This document shows positions 40,544-51,076 of a DNA stretch of 64,000 nt, one piece after another (position 1 is the stretch's first letter; each line of letters begins with the position of its first letter). This DNA is from Byssovorax sp. (lineage in GTDB: Bacteria > Myxococcota_A > Polyangia > Polyangiales > Polyangiaceae): positions 62,001-126,000 of the forward strand of contig JANYGI010000151.1 of NCBI GenBank assembly GCA_025362495.1, written 5' to 3'. The notes below the pieces were generated by a model. The model was not told the DNA's origin, made no database searches, and saw only the letters and a program-made list of their open reading frames with translations. The translations under genes were made by a program, and so were the position numbers.

Positions 40544-41521
40544 CTACCGCGGATCGTCTGGCTTGCGCTCGATCCATGGGCGCGGAGGCGCGACCTCGAT
40601 CCCGTCGATCGTATCCGAGCAGCAGCGGAAGCCGACCTGGTAAAACTTGAACGTCGGCCCGTGGGTCGTCGTCGTCAGCCGGCAGGTGTCGCGCACCGGG
40701 CCCCAGTAGCCGCCGTTGAGCGTCGACGGGTGCGGCGATCCTGGATTGTCGGCGAGATCGTCGGTCCACTCGTCGACGTTGCCCGACTGATCGTAGGCCC
40801 CGAAGGCGCTGACGCAGTCGGGGTGCGTGCCGATGCGATCGGCCTGCCACAGCCGCGAAAGCTCGGCCTCGCGGGTCGAGGCGTCGATCATCGCCTCGAC
40901 GTCGAAGGGGATCGACGCGCGATCGACGTTGCACGGGCTCGGCTGCCGCTCGAAGCCCCACGGAAACGGGAGGCGCTTCGGCCCTTCACACGCGAGGATC
41001 CACTCCGACCGCCGGCAAAGCCTTTTGCCGGAGCCGCTGCAGAGCGCCTTCGCTTCGAACCAGTCGACGTAGACGGCCGGGTTGTCGCCGATCCGGTTCG
41101 GCCACTCGTACTGGTCGATGCAGTAGCGACGGTGATCGGCCTCGCCGAGGCAGCGCTTGCCACGGGCGTACTCGGCGCAGCCCACCGCGCCGGTCGGGCG
41201 AACGCATTCGTAGGGCAAATCAGGACAAAATTCGCCATCGACGAGGGCCATGCTCGCGGGGCACGCGCCGCCGCGCGCGGAATCGGCATCGTACCGGGCG
41301 GATCTCGGCGTGGGGAAGGCTCGGGCCGTTGCGTCGGGAAGAGGCGCAAGGGGGACAGGGAACGACGAGGTCCGTGGCGCCGCTGCAGTCGGGCACGTTG
41401 CCGCGGGAACGGCGGCGGCGCGCCTGTCCCGGGCAGGCATGTAGCGTGAAGCGAGCGCGACTCCGCCGAGCAGCGATCCGGCTCCGATCGCCTGCATCAC
41501 GCTCTTCGTCCTCGCCCTCAC
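40544..41521 (-). CDS. SUMF1/FGE-domain secreted protein (2)
   Basis: 325 residues from GTG 41521 (ATG 41497 is also possible). The N-terminus RARTKSVMQAIGAGSLLGGVALASR looks like a signal anchor. The main domain parallels the neighbour gene: CPASMALVDGEFCPDLPYEC, YCIDQYEWPNRIGDNPAVYV, SGKRLCRRSEWILACEG, QSGNVDEWTDD, GGYWGPVRDTCRLTTTTHG and FYQVGFRCCSD. Shared motifs and order show a tandem duplication followed by strong divergence. Both genes run the same way and are 18 bases apart, so they form an operon. No sulfatase gene in the window. Confidence 0.82.
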   Translation of the reverse strand: MRARTKSVMQAIGAGSLLGGVALASRYMPARDRRAAAVPAATCPTAAAPRTSSFPVPLAPLPDATARAFPTPRSARYDADSARGGACPASMALVDGEFCPDLPYECVRPTGAVGCAEYARGKRCLGEADHRRYCIDQYEWPNRIGDNPAVYVDWFEAKALCSGSGKRLCRRSEWILACEGPKRLPFPWGFERQPSPCNVDRASIPFDVEAMIDASTREAELSRLWQADRIGTHPDCVSAFGAYDQSGNVDEWTDDLADNPGSPHPSTLNGGYWGPVRDTCRLTTTTHGPTFKFYQVGFRCCSDTIDGIEVAPPRPWIERKPDDPR

Positions 41522-41685
41522 GACGGCATCCGCACCACGGCCGCGGGCTTGTCCCACGGAGGCGGCGTCGAGGGAAGATCTCCGCCGTCGGCGTCGGCGC
41601 GCCGAGCCTGCGTACCCTGGAAGGTTGAGGGCAACCGGACATAATAGACCCAACTCGCATTCGCGCGTGCTAGCTCTGCCCGGCC

Positions 41686-44682
<2,997 letters not shown>

Positions 44683-44700
44683 CCCGCTCGAAGCCGAGGC

Positions 44701-44746
44701 GACCAGGATCGCGCCGGAAGTATCGCTCCCGCGCGATCCCCTGGTC
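44701..44746. terminator. Strong hairpin between convergent uvrA and DksA-like genes
   Basis: GACCAG plus GATCGCG (44701-44713) pairs with CGCGATC and CTGGTC (44732-44746), leaving a 2-base bulge. A 13-bp stem between two converging genes fits a two-way terminator. Confidence 0.6.
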
Positions 44747-44758
44747 ACCTGGAGCTTC

Positions 44759-45121
44759 TCAACCGAAATCCTTCTCGGCGCGCTCCTGGTCCTCTTTGCA
44801 GCGGATGCAGAGGTTGGTCTCGGGGCGCGCTTCGAGGCGCTTCTGCGAGATCTCTTCCTCGCACGCGTCGCACTTGCCGAACGAGCCGTCCTCGATCTTC
44901 ACGAGGGCCTTCTGGATCTTGTCGAGGAACGACTTCTCGCGCCCGCGGAGCCGGAACGTCAGCGATTGCAGGTACTCGCTCGACGCGAGGTCCATCTCGT
45001 CGGGCAAGTCGGCCGTGTCGAGGAGCATGTCCTCGCTCAGCGTCTGCTTGGCCTTCTTGACGATCTCGTCGCGCTTTTCCTCGAGCTGAACCTTGAACTT
45101 CTTGAGCTGGGCCTTGTTCAT
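44759..45121 (-). CDS. DksA/TraR-family zinc-finger protein
   Basis: 120 residues from ATG 45121, about 9 bases after a GGGGAAG site. Residues 1-80 form a coiled-coil (NKAQLKKFKVQLEEKRDEIVKK) with the acidic tip DLPDEMDLASS typical of DksA relatives, and the C-terminal zinc finger has four Cys (CDACEEEI and CIRCKEDQE). DksA-type proteins bind the RNA polymerase secondary channel and tune transcription, often with ppGpp. The longer upstream frame has no family features. It sits at the end of a convergent pair with uvrA and is preceded by a promoter candidate at 45227-45255. Confidence 0.88.
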   Translation of the reverse strand: MNKAQLKKFKVQLEEKRDEIVKKAKQTLSEDMLLDTADLPDEMDLASSEYLQSLTFRLRGREKSFLDKIQKALVKIEDGSFGKCDACEEEISQKRLEARPETNLCIRCKEDQERAEKDFG

Positions 45122-45497
45122 CTGGTCTTCCCCGCTGCACCCGTCCGCGCTCCCAGCGTATGCGAGCCACGGCGGCGCGCATTTGGGCTCGAAAGGGGAC
45201 CAATCCCCTGCCGAAAAGGGCGCGGAACGGTAGGCGACCGTCGCTCGCCCGTCAAGTCGCAAAGCCAGCGCGGCAAATTCACCGGCTTTTCCTGGCTTTC
45301 GAGTGAGCCGGAGCACCGGCTTTGCAATGCCCGAGGACGCTCGCTTGCGGCAGGGACGACGTCGAGGGATTGTCGGGCCCGATCCTCCCTCCAGCAGGAG
45401 GTTCCCGCGGGCCCGGGAGGTGCGGCGGCTTGCCCGATCGATCAATCTTCTCAAGAAGATGGAGCGCACGGAGCCGCTTTGACGAAAGCTTGATCAC
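45122..45497. other. Non-coding region between DksA-like and Nudix genes
   Basis: 376 bases between divergent genes. It holds a minus-strand promoter candidate (45227-45255), a 6-bp hairpin AGGGGA/TCCCCT at 45194-45209 that would lie in the DksA-like mRNA leader, and an 8-bp inverted repeat AAAGCCAG/CTGGCTTT (45261-45268, 45292-45299). Open frames here show no family sequence. Confidence 0.5.
45227..45255 (-). promoter_or_regulatory. Promoter candidate for DksA-like gene
   Basis: On the minus strand TTGACG (45255-45250) and TACCGT (45232-45227) are exactly 17 bases apart. The -35 is near perfect, the -10 only fair. It gives a leader of about 100 bases before the ATG at 45121. Confidence 0.45.
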
Positions 45498-46439
45498 GTG
45501 GAACAGAGTTCTCCCAGATTGCTGAATTTCGATCCGAATCGCCCGCCGGCGGCACCTCGGGATGCCGCCACGGTCATCGTGATTCGCGACACGGTTGCGG
45601 GCCTCGAGACCTTCTGTGTGCTCCGCCATCCGCGGTCGAGCTTCCTCGGCGGCGCTGTCGTCTTCCCTGGTGGCAAGGTCGACACGGCCGACGGCGAGGA
45701 CGCGTGGCTCGGCCTCGCGGCGGATCCTCACCCTCGCTCGCTCGCTTTCGTTTCGGCTTCGGCGAGCGCGCGGGCCCTGGCGATCGCCGCCTGCCGCGAG
45801 ACGCTCGAAGAGGCGGGCATCATCCCGACAGCGGGCACGATTGACGATCTCGACGCTCTTCGCGCCGAGCTCGCGGCGCACCCCGACGTCGGAGGCGGAC
45901 CGGGCGCTCTCGCCGGCGCTCTCGCCCGTCGAGGCCAGTCTCTCGCGCTCGGCGCGCTCGTCCCGTTCGCTCGCTGGATCACGCCCGAGGCCGAGCAGCG
46001 GCGCTTCGACGCGCGGTTCTACCTGCTCGTGTTGCCCGCGGGGCAGATTGGCAAGCACGATGATCACGAGACGACGATGAGCTTCTGGGGTCGCCCGTCC
46101 GAGGTGCTCGCTCGCTTCGACCGCGGCGAGATCTTCCTCGCTCCGCCGACGACCCGCGCCCTCGAGCTCCTCGCCGCGGCCGGCGATGTCGCGGGCGCGC
46201 TCGCGCTCGCAGGTGACCAGTCGCTCGAGCCGATCTGCCCGGCGTTCATCGCTTCGGATCCGCCCTACCTCGCGCTCCCGGGGGATCCTTCCCATGAAGT
46301 CCCGGACCGCCGGATCGCCGGGCCTACCCGCTTTGTCCTGCAGGATGGGCGCTTCATCAGCGCCGACGCGCCCACAACGACGGGGCCGCTCGCGGCCTCG
46401 CCCCAGGAAATCCAGGTTTCCGTGAGGAGATCGACATGA
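45498..46439 (+). CDS. Nudix hydrolase, NUDT19-like
   Basis: 313 residues from GTG 45498. The Nudix motif is split by an insert of about 40 residues: GGAVVFPGGKVD then AACRETLEEAGI, with REtxEExG residues kept. Insert-bearing Nudix enzymes of the NUDT19 type cleave acyl-CoA or nucleotide diphosphates, so CoA derivatives are a fair guess. LRHPRSSFLGG before the box supports this subgroup. The stop overlaps the start of the HTH-receiver gene (ATGA), implying linked expression. Substrate unproven. Confidence 0.8.
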   Translation: MEQSSPRLLNFDPNRPPAAPRDAATVIVIRDTVAGLETFCVLRHPRSSFLGGAVVFPGGKVDTADGEDAWLGLAADPHPRSLAFVSASASARALAIAACRETLEEAGIIPTAGTIDDLDALRAELAAHPDVGGGPGALAGALARRGQSLALGALVPFARWITPEAEQRRFDARFYLLVLPAGQIGKHDDHETTMSFWGRPSEVLARFDRGEIFLAPPTTRALELLAAAGDVAGALALAGDQSLEPICPAFIASDPPYLALPGDPSHEVPDRRIAGPTRFVLQDGRFISADAPTTTGPLAASPQEIQVSVRRST

Positions 46440-47029
46440 TGGAAGAACGAGAAGCACCCGATTCCGCCACCCAACCCGAGCTCTTCACGGCGAGCGACGT
46501 CGCGCGCTTCTGCCAGGTGGACCTGAAGACGATCCACAACTGGGCTGACAAGGGAGAGATCAGGCACTTTCGAACGCCGGGCCGCCACCTGCGGTTCCGG
46601 CGGCTCGACGTGCTCGATTTCCTGAGGAAGTATGGATATCCGATCCCGGAGCAGCTCCGGATGGGCAAGCCCAAGGTCGTCCTCGTCGACGAGGATCCTC
46701 AGGTGCTCGCCAACCTCCGACGCGCGCTGTCGAAGCGCTTCGAATTGACCACTTTCCAGGACCCGTTCGACGCCCTGGTCGCCGTCGGGAACCTCCAGCC
46801 GGACGCGCTGATCTTCGACGTCAAGATGCCCGGGCTCGACGGCGTACGCGCCCTGGAGCGGTTGCGCTCGATCGACGCGACCGCGCACATTCGCTGTCTC
46901 ATCTACTCGACCCACGAGGAGATGCGAAAGAACGCGACCGAGGCCGGAGCCTACGACTTCATCAAGAAGGGTGAGGTCGCCGATCTCCGCGATTCGCTCG
47001 AGCGCCTGATGGGCCTCGAGCGCGGCTGA
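46436..47029 (+). CDS. MerR/excisionase-like HTH fused to a receiver domain
   Basis: 197 residues. The N-terminal 70 residues are a helix-turn-helix of the excisionase/MerR type: LFTASDVARFCQVDLKTIHN, then TPGRHLRFRRLDVLDFL. After a short linker, a response-regulator receiver begins at KPKVVLVDEDPQV (acidic Asp85, Asp87), with phosphorylation site Asp128 in FDVKMPGLDG, Ser/Thr158-159, and Lys177/178 in FIKKGE. DNA binding at the N-terminus with the receiver behind it reverses the normal order. GAGGAG at 46424-46429 supports the ATG. No cognate kinase is nearby. Confidence 0.82.
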   Translation: MMEEREAPDSATQPELFTASDVARFCQVDLKTIHNWADKGEIRHFRTPGRHLRFRRLDVLDFLRKYGYPIPEQLRMGKPKVVLVDEDPQVLANLRRALSKRFELTTFQDPFDALVAVGNLQPDALIFDVKMPGLDGVRALERLRSIDATAHIRCLIYSTHEEMRKNATEAGAYDFIKKGEVADLRDSLERLMGLERG

Positions 47030-47033
47030 GGAG

Positions 47034-47051
47034 CTGCCCGCGGACGGGCAG
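47034..47051 (+). terminator. Hairpin CTGCCCG/CGGGCAG
   Basis: A perfect 7-bp stem with loop CGGA begins 5 bases past the stop of the HTH-receiver gene. No U-run; GC terminator candidate. Confidence 0.45.
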
Positions 47052-47098
47052 GGCACGGGGCGAATGAACGGGGGATCCCGGGGGGGAGCTCAGCATCC

Positions 47099-47656
47099 AT
47101 GGTATGGCGACATGTCGTCGGGATCGTCGCGGCCTCTCTGATCGCGTCGTGTGTCAACCTGCCTGGCCCGCCCGGGCTCCCGATCCCGCTCGACGCGCGC
47201 GCGGCGATAGGGATGAAGATAGCGCCGGTCCCGCTGGCCTTGAACAATCGGGATCCCGGCGTCGTCGGGCTCGGGAGCTACCTCGTCAATGCGGCGGCGG
47301 GGTGCGTGGACTGCCATGGATGTCCGACGTACGCAGCAGGCCAGTCCCCCTTCAAGGGAGGAAGCGGTCAGCTCGAGTCGGCGCACTACCTCGGTGGCGG
47401 CGCGCCGTTCGGGCCCAACCTCGTGGCGCCCGGTCTCACGCCGGATGCACACGGGAATCCCGGCGGGCTGACGCGACAGAAGTTCTTCGCGGCCATGCGC
47501 GAGGGCAAGGATCCCGATGATCCGACGCGCATTCTCCAGGTCATGCCGTGGGCGATGTATCGCCACATGGCTGACGAGGATCTCGACGCCATCTACGAGT
47601 ACCTCCGCTCCATCCCGCCCGCCAAGGCCGGCTCGTGCACCGGCCCCGGACAGTGA
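47099..47656 (+). CDS. Lipoprotein c-type cytochrome
   Basis: 185 residues. Signal with lipobox LIASC (Cys18). One heme-binding site CVDCH at 69-73; axial Met is likely one of the Met in LQVMPWAMYRHMADEDL. The C-terminal ADEDLDAIYEYLRSIPP is a standard cytochrome c ending helix. So it is a membrane-tethered mono-heme electron carrier in the periplasm or on the outer membrane. No oxidase or dehydrogenase gene is next to it. Two extra Cys (GCP and SCTG) could form a disulfide. Confidence 0.85.
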   Translation: MVWRHVVGIVAASLIASCVNLPGPPGLPIPLDARAAIGMKIAPVPLALNNRDPGVVGLGSYLVNAAAGCVDCHGCPTYAAGQSPFKGGSGQLESAHYLGGGAPFGPNLVAPGLTPDAHGNPGGLTRQKFFAAMREGKDPDDPTRILQVMPWAMYRHMADEDLDAIYEYLRSIPPAKAGSCTGPGQ

Positions 47657-47701
47657 TGGTGGGTTGCTTCTCCCTCGATCCGAGCCCCGGCGGCCAGCGT
47701 C

Positions 47702-49129
47702 TCACGGCACAGGCACCTTGATCGTGTCGGAGTCGAGCGTCACGGATCCCCCATGCGCCAGCAGGCGCCCCTCGATGTCGGCGCCCGCGCCGACCGTGAT
47801 GCCCGCGGCGGTGAGCACCGTCCCCTTCAGCTTCGCTCCCGCTCCCAGCGTCGTGGCCCCGCCGACCGTCCAGTACACGTTGCTGGCCTTGGCGCCGCCG
47901 ACGAGGATCATGTTCGTGCTCGCGGCGAGTCCGAGGGTGGTCCCGACCTGAAAGACGAAGACCCCGTCGGAGACCCCTTGTGCGTCGAGCGTGCAGCTCC
48001 CGGTGGACAGCGCGACCGCCGTCACCTGCTTGTAGAGCCCCGGCGTGAAGGTCAGTCCGGTGAGGTCGGCGGGCAGCGGCGCCCCGCCCGGGCGCCCCGC
48101 AGCCTCGTTGTAGGCCGTGACGAAATCGGCCTGGACCGGCGCCGCCGCGGCCCCGAGCACCGTGGCGCCGTTGAGGATCCCGGGCGGAAAGCCCGTCAGC
48201 GCCGCTCCCGGCGCGATGCCGAGATCCCCGGTGACGACGGTGCCGAGACTGGCGGTGTTGGCGATCGTGTCGGCGGCCAGAAGCGCATACGTGGCGAGGA
48301 GCCCGAGCGCCACGGGCTCCTGGTTCGCGGTGGTGCCGGTCTTGAAGGTCCAGACGTCGTCTTTCGCCAGGCCGGTGCCTGCGAGATCCCTGGCGCCGGT
48401 GGTGATGGTGGCCGTCAGCGTGGCGCTGGGCGCGTAGCTGGTCGTCGGCGTGAAGGTCGCCGTCGTGCCAGCGTAGCTGACGACGCCGGGAACCGGGGTC
48501 GCTCCCTGCTTGACGAAGAACGTCGCGCCGGTGACCGTCGCCGGATCCATGGCGACGCTGAACGCGGCCTGAAGGTGCTTGTTGATGACCACGCCCTGCT
48601 CACCGTCGGTCGGCGTGGTCGCGAGCACGGTCGGCTGCGCGAGGGTGGCGAACGTCCACGTGACCGCGCTCGCGAGCGGATTGCCGGCGAGATCCGTGAC
48701 GCCGGTGCTCACCGTGGCGACGAAGGAGGAATCGAATGGCAGCGGGCTCGCGGGAGCAAACGTCGCCGTGGTCCCCGCGTAGGTGACGGTGCCTTTGACG
48801 GCGACTCCAGCGCTCGTGAGGGTGAAGGTCGCGGCGCTCACCGACGCTGGACTCATGGCCTCGCTGAACGTCGCGTGGATTGCCGTTCCCGGGGCAACCC
48901 CGACTGCGCCCATCGTCGGGCTGGTCGAGACCACCGTCGGCGCCGAGGTGTCGGAGGAGGAGCCGCTCGACGAGGCGTCGCTCGCCGAGGTGACCATCGG
49001 CGCGCCGCCCCCGGAGCCGCCGCCGCCGGAGCCGCCATGCCCGGTGGTCCCGCCGACTGGCAAGCTGCACCCGGTCGCCGCGACGACGGCCAGCAACAGA
49101 AACAGAGCACCCGATTTCACCTGATTCAT
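47702..49129 (-). CDS. Ice-binding-like (DUF3494) lipoprotein with two Ig-like domains
   Basis: 475 residues. Lipobox VVAATGC, then a Gly/Ser spacer. Two bacterial Ig-like (Big_5) repeats follow (about 62-167 and 168-268), each with TSPTMGAVGVAPGTAIHATFSEAM-like and GTTATFxPxxxL units. From about 275 the protein is a DUF3494 beta-solenoid: LGLLATYALLAADTIANTAS, TVVTGDLGIAPGAALTGFPPG, FTPGLYKQ, SDGVFVFQVG, NVYWTVGGATTLGAGAKLKGT and ITVGAGADIEGRLLAHGG. This family includes ice-binding and ice-recrystallisation-inhibition proteins and also adhesins. Ice binding is possible but not shown. Outer-surface location is likely. Confidence 0.85.
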   Translation of the reverse strand: MNQVKSGALFLLLAVVAATGCSLPVGGTTGHGGSGGGGSGGGAPMVTSASDASSSGSSSDTSAPTVVSTSPTMGAVGVAPGTAIHATFSEAMSPASVSAATFTLTSAGVAVKGTVTYAGTTATFAPASPLPFDSSFVATVSTGVTDLAGNPLASAVTWTFATLAQPTVLATTPTDGEQGVVINKHLQAAFSVAMDPATVTGATFFVKQGATPVPGVVSYAGTTATFTPTTSYAPSATLTATITTGARDLAGTGLAKDDVWTFKTGTTANQEPVALGLLATYALLAADTIANTASLGTVVTGDLGIAPGAALTGFPPGILNGATVLGAAAAPVQADFVTAYNEAAGRPGGAPLPADLTGLTFTPGLYKQVTAVALSTGSCTLDAQGVSDGVFVFQVGTTLGLAASTNMILVGGAKASNVYWTVGGATTLGAGAKLKGTVLTAAGITVGAGADIEGRLLAHGGSVTLDSDTIKVPVP

Positions 49130-49328
49130 GAATCACTCCCATCGGCGACGAAGCGCTCTCCGGTGTATCGGGAAAAGCCTCGCGCAGGGTGACGCACGAA
49201 TCAAGCCGTCGCTGATCGCGCCAATTGCGGCGCAATTCGACGGCTCGACCGCCCGCAACTGCGCCCGCGCGCGACAGCTGGGGCGGCTTGGTGGCTCGCG
49301 AGGCCGGGGTGGCCGTCGCTCGTGGCCT

Positions 49329-49606
49329 TTAGAGAAACTCGCAGAGATAGGCAGTCGGCTCGACGGCGCGCACGTCGAATCCGCTCTTCGCGGCGACCTC
49401 GAACTGGGTGCCTGCGGGATAGAGCCGCCACTCGCCCTCGCCGGTGCGAATCGAGAGCTCGCCGCTCACCACCGTCATCCGCTCTGCGGCGTCGGTGCCG
49501 AAATGGAACTGCCCAGGTGCGATGACGCCCACCGTCAGACGGCGCCCGTGGCGCTCGAAACCGACGCTCTGGACCTGGCTTCGAAGTAGAGATTGTGCTT
49601 GAGCAT
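49329..49606 (-). pseudogene. ppnP: Pyrimidine/purine nucleoside phosphorylase PpnP, frameshifted
   Basis: From ATG 49606 the frame reads MLKHNLYFEA and then runs out of family sequence to an early stop. The next frame picks up exactly: QVQSVGFERHGRRLTVGVI, APGQFHFGTDAAERM, VVSGELSIRTGEGEWRLY, FEVAAKSGFDVRAVEPTAYLCEFL, ending at 49329. Adding one G within TTCGAAGCC (near 49578-49585) restores FEGQVQSVGFER, the conserved PpnP core. A 94-residue intact protein would be cupin-type and phosphorolyse nucleosides. It may be a real mutation or a base-call error. Confidence 0.75.
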
Positions 49607-49649
49607 GAGGGCCGGGACCGTACCAGATCTCCGGCCCAGGAGGGCGGAG

Positions 49650-50066
49650 CTAGCGACGCGCCTGCCCCGCAAGCTGCGCTGCGCGGAGGGCCTCGTCCGC
49701 GGTGGCGTAGGCGTGGAAATGCACGCCCGTGGCCAGCCCGAGGCCGACGCCGAGCATGCGGAGCGCGGGCGAGATGCTGGCGCAGAAGATCTCGCGGACA
49801 CCGTAGGATCGAAGCTGAACGAAGAGCTCGCGGCTCGACTCCGCGACGCCGGGATCAACCGCGTTGACGCGGGTCGCGTCGGCGTACAGGAAGCGGGCGT
49901 CGTGGATGCCTCGAAGCTCGCGCATGCGGCTGATGCCCTCCAGGACCACGCTCTCTTCGAGCCGGCCGGTGAACACCAGGCCGAGGAGACGGTCCTCGAC
50001 CATGCGCGCCGAGATTTCGCCGCTGACCCGCTCCGTGGGGGCTATCTTGGCATCGGAAACGGACAT
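49650..50066 (-). CDS. STAS-like domain protein
   Basis: 138 residues from ATG 50066 (a GTG one codon upstream is also possible). A single domain with alternating strands and helices: LLGLVFTGRLEESVVLEGISRM, RFLYADATRVNAVDPGVAESS, VREIFCASISPALRMLGVGLGLATG. This pattern fits STAS/SEC14-type proteins used in signalling of this group. No signal peptide or membrane span, so it should be cytoplasmic. No phosphorylatable Ser of SpoIIAA type is obvious. Function unknown. Confidence 0.6.
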   Translation of the reverse strand: MSVSDAKIAPTERVSGEISARMVEDRLLGLVFTGRLEESVVLEGISRMRELRGIHDARFLYADATRVNAVDPGVAESSRELFVQLRSYGVREIFCASISPALRMLGVGLGLATGVHFHAYATADEALRAAQLAGQARR

Positions 50067-50181
50067 CACGGCTCCTCGATCAGCTCGCAGGCGCAGACCT
50101 CGCTGCGGCTGCGATCTCTCTTCGGCGGGCGGCGCCGGAAGTTGAGCCCACCGAGCGCGCAGCCTCGCCGGGTGACGAGCT

Positions 50182-51018
50182 TCAGCGGAAGAGTCGGCGC
50201 TTCGCCTCGCCCCGGGCGTCGAGCTCGAAGACTTCCTCCTCGAAATCGGCGACGCGGTAGCCCTGGCCTTGCGAGACGATCCGCACGAGCACCTTGCCCT
50301 CGTCGGTCGCGTCGATGCGGTAGCCTGGTATCTCGCCGGCCTCGGCGGCGGCGACGAAGGCGCGTCGTCGGCCAGCGCGAGCGCCCGCGAGGCCGGTCGT
50401 CGCGAGGCCGGTGAAGAGCCCGAGGATGCCGAGTAGCCGCGGCACCTTCGTCCACGCGGCCGTGTCGAGCCACACGTGCTGCGCCAGCGGGAACGAGAGC
50501 GCCACGCCGACGAGGCTCATCACGATGCAGACCAGGCCGACGATCCACTCGCCGCGCTCCTCGCCCGCGAGCCCCTTCTTCGCGAGGCGCTGCGCCGACG
50601 CGATCGGCAGGCCGAAGCACAGCAGCGTGGCGAGCAGCGCGGGCATCCAGACGATGGCGCCGAACGTCGCGCCGAAGATGACCGAGAGCAGGAACCGGTT
50701 CAGGTCGAAGTGGAGCGAGCGCATCATCAGCACGCCGACGGTGAGCCCGGCGTTGGCCATCGCCAGCGGGACCGATGCCGCCCACCCGCGGCGGATCGAT
50801 GTCTTGCCGACCGTCGCCGGCCGGCGCAGCAGCCACGCCCAGGCGACGCCGCAGAGCAGCGTCGGCGCAGCGGCCAGCGCAGCGGCGGTGGTCGGGACGC
50901 CGCTCGCGGCGAAGAACAGGCCGAGGACCGCGCCGACGACGCTCGCGAGGGCGAGCCCGACCGCGCAGATGTTGAGCACGCGGAGAGCGCGCAGCGTCTG
51001 GAACGAGGTCGGCACCAT
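50182..51018 (-). CDS. Membrane protein, unknown
   Basis: 278 residues from ATG 51018. About seven hydrophobic segments lie between residues 15 and 215, including VLNICAVGLALASVVGAVLG and LLSVIFGATFGAIVWMPALL. A cytoplasmic or periplasmic tail of about 60 residues follows (YRIDATDEGKVLVRIVSQG, YRVADFEEEVFELDARG). No family recognised. The upstream frame extension of 81 residues overlaps the promoter region and lacks membrane character, so the later ATG is preferred. Confidence 0.65.
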   Translation of the reverse strand: MVPTSFQTLRALRVLNICAVGLALASVVGAVLGLFFAASGVPTTAAALAAAPTLLCGVAWAWLLRRPATVGKTSIRRGWAASVPLAMANAGLTVGVLMMRSLHFDLNRFLLSVIFGATFGAIVWMPALLATLLCFGLPIASAQRLAKKGLAGEERGEWIVGLVCIVMSLVGVALSFPLAQHVWLDTAAWTKVPRLLGILGLFTGLATTGLAGARAGRRRAFVAAAEAGEIPGYRIDATDEGKVLVRIVSQGQGYRVADFEEEVFELDARGEAKRRLFR

Positions 51019-51076
51019 GCAACGAGGGTAGTCCATCCCTTCGCACCCGCGACGGCGGCCGACGCGATGAGATAGC

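Noticed and set aside
39530-41521. True formylglycine-generating enzymes for sulfatases
   Set aside because: No sulfatase gene in the window, two diverged copies and strong Cys enrichment; only the domain call is kept.
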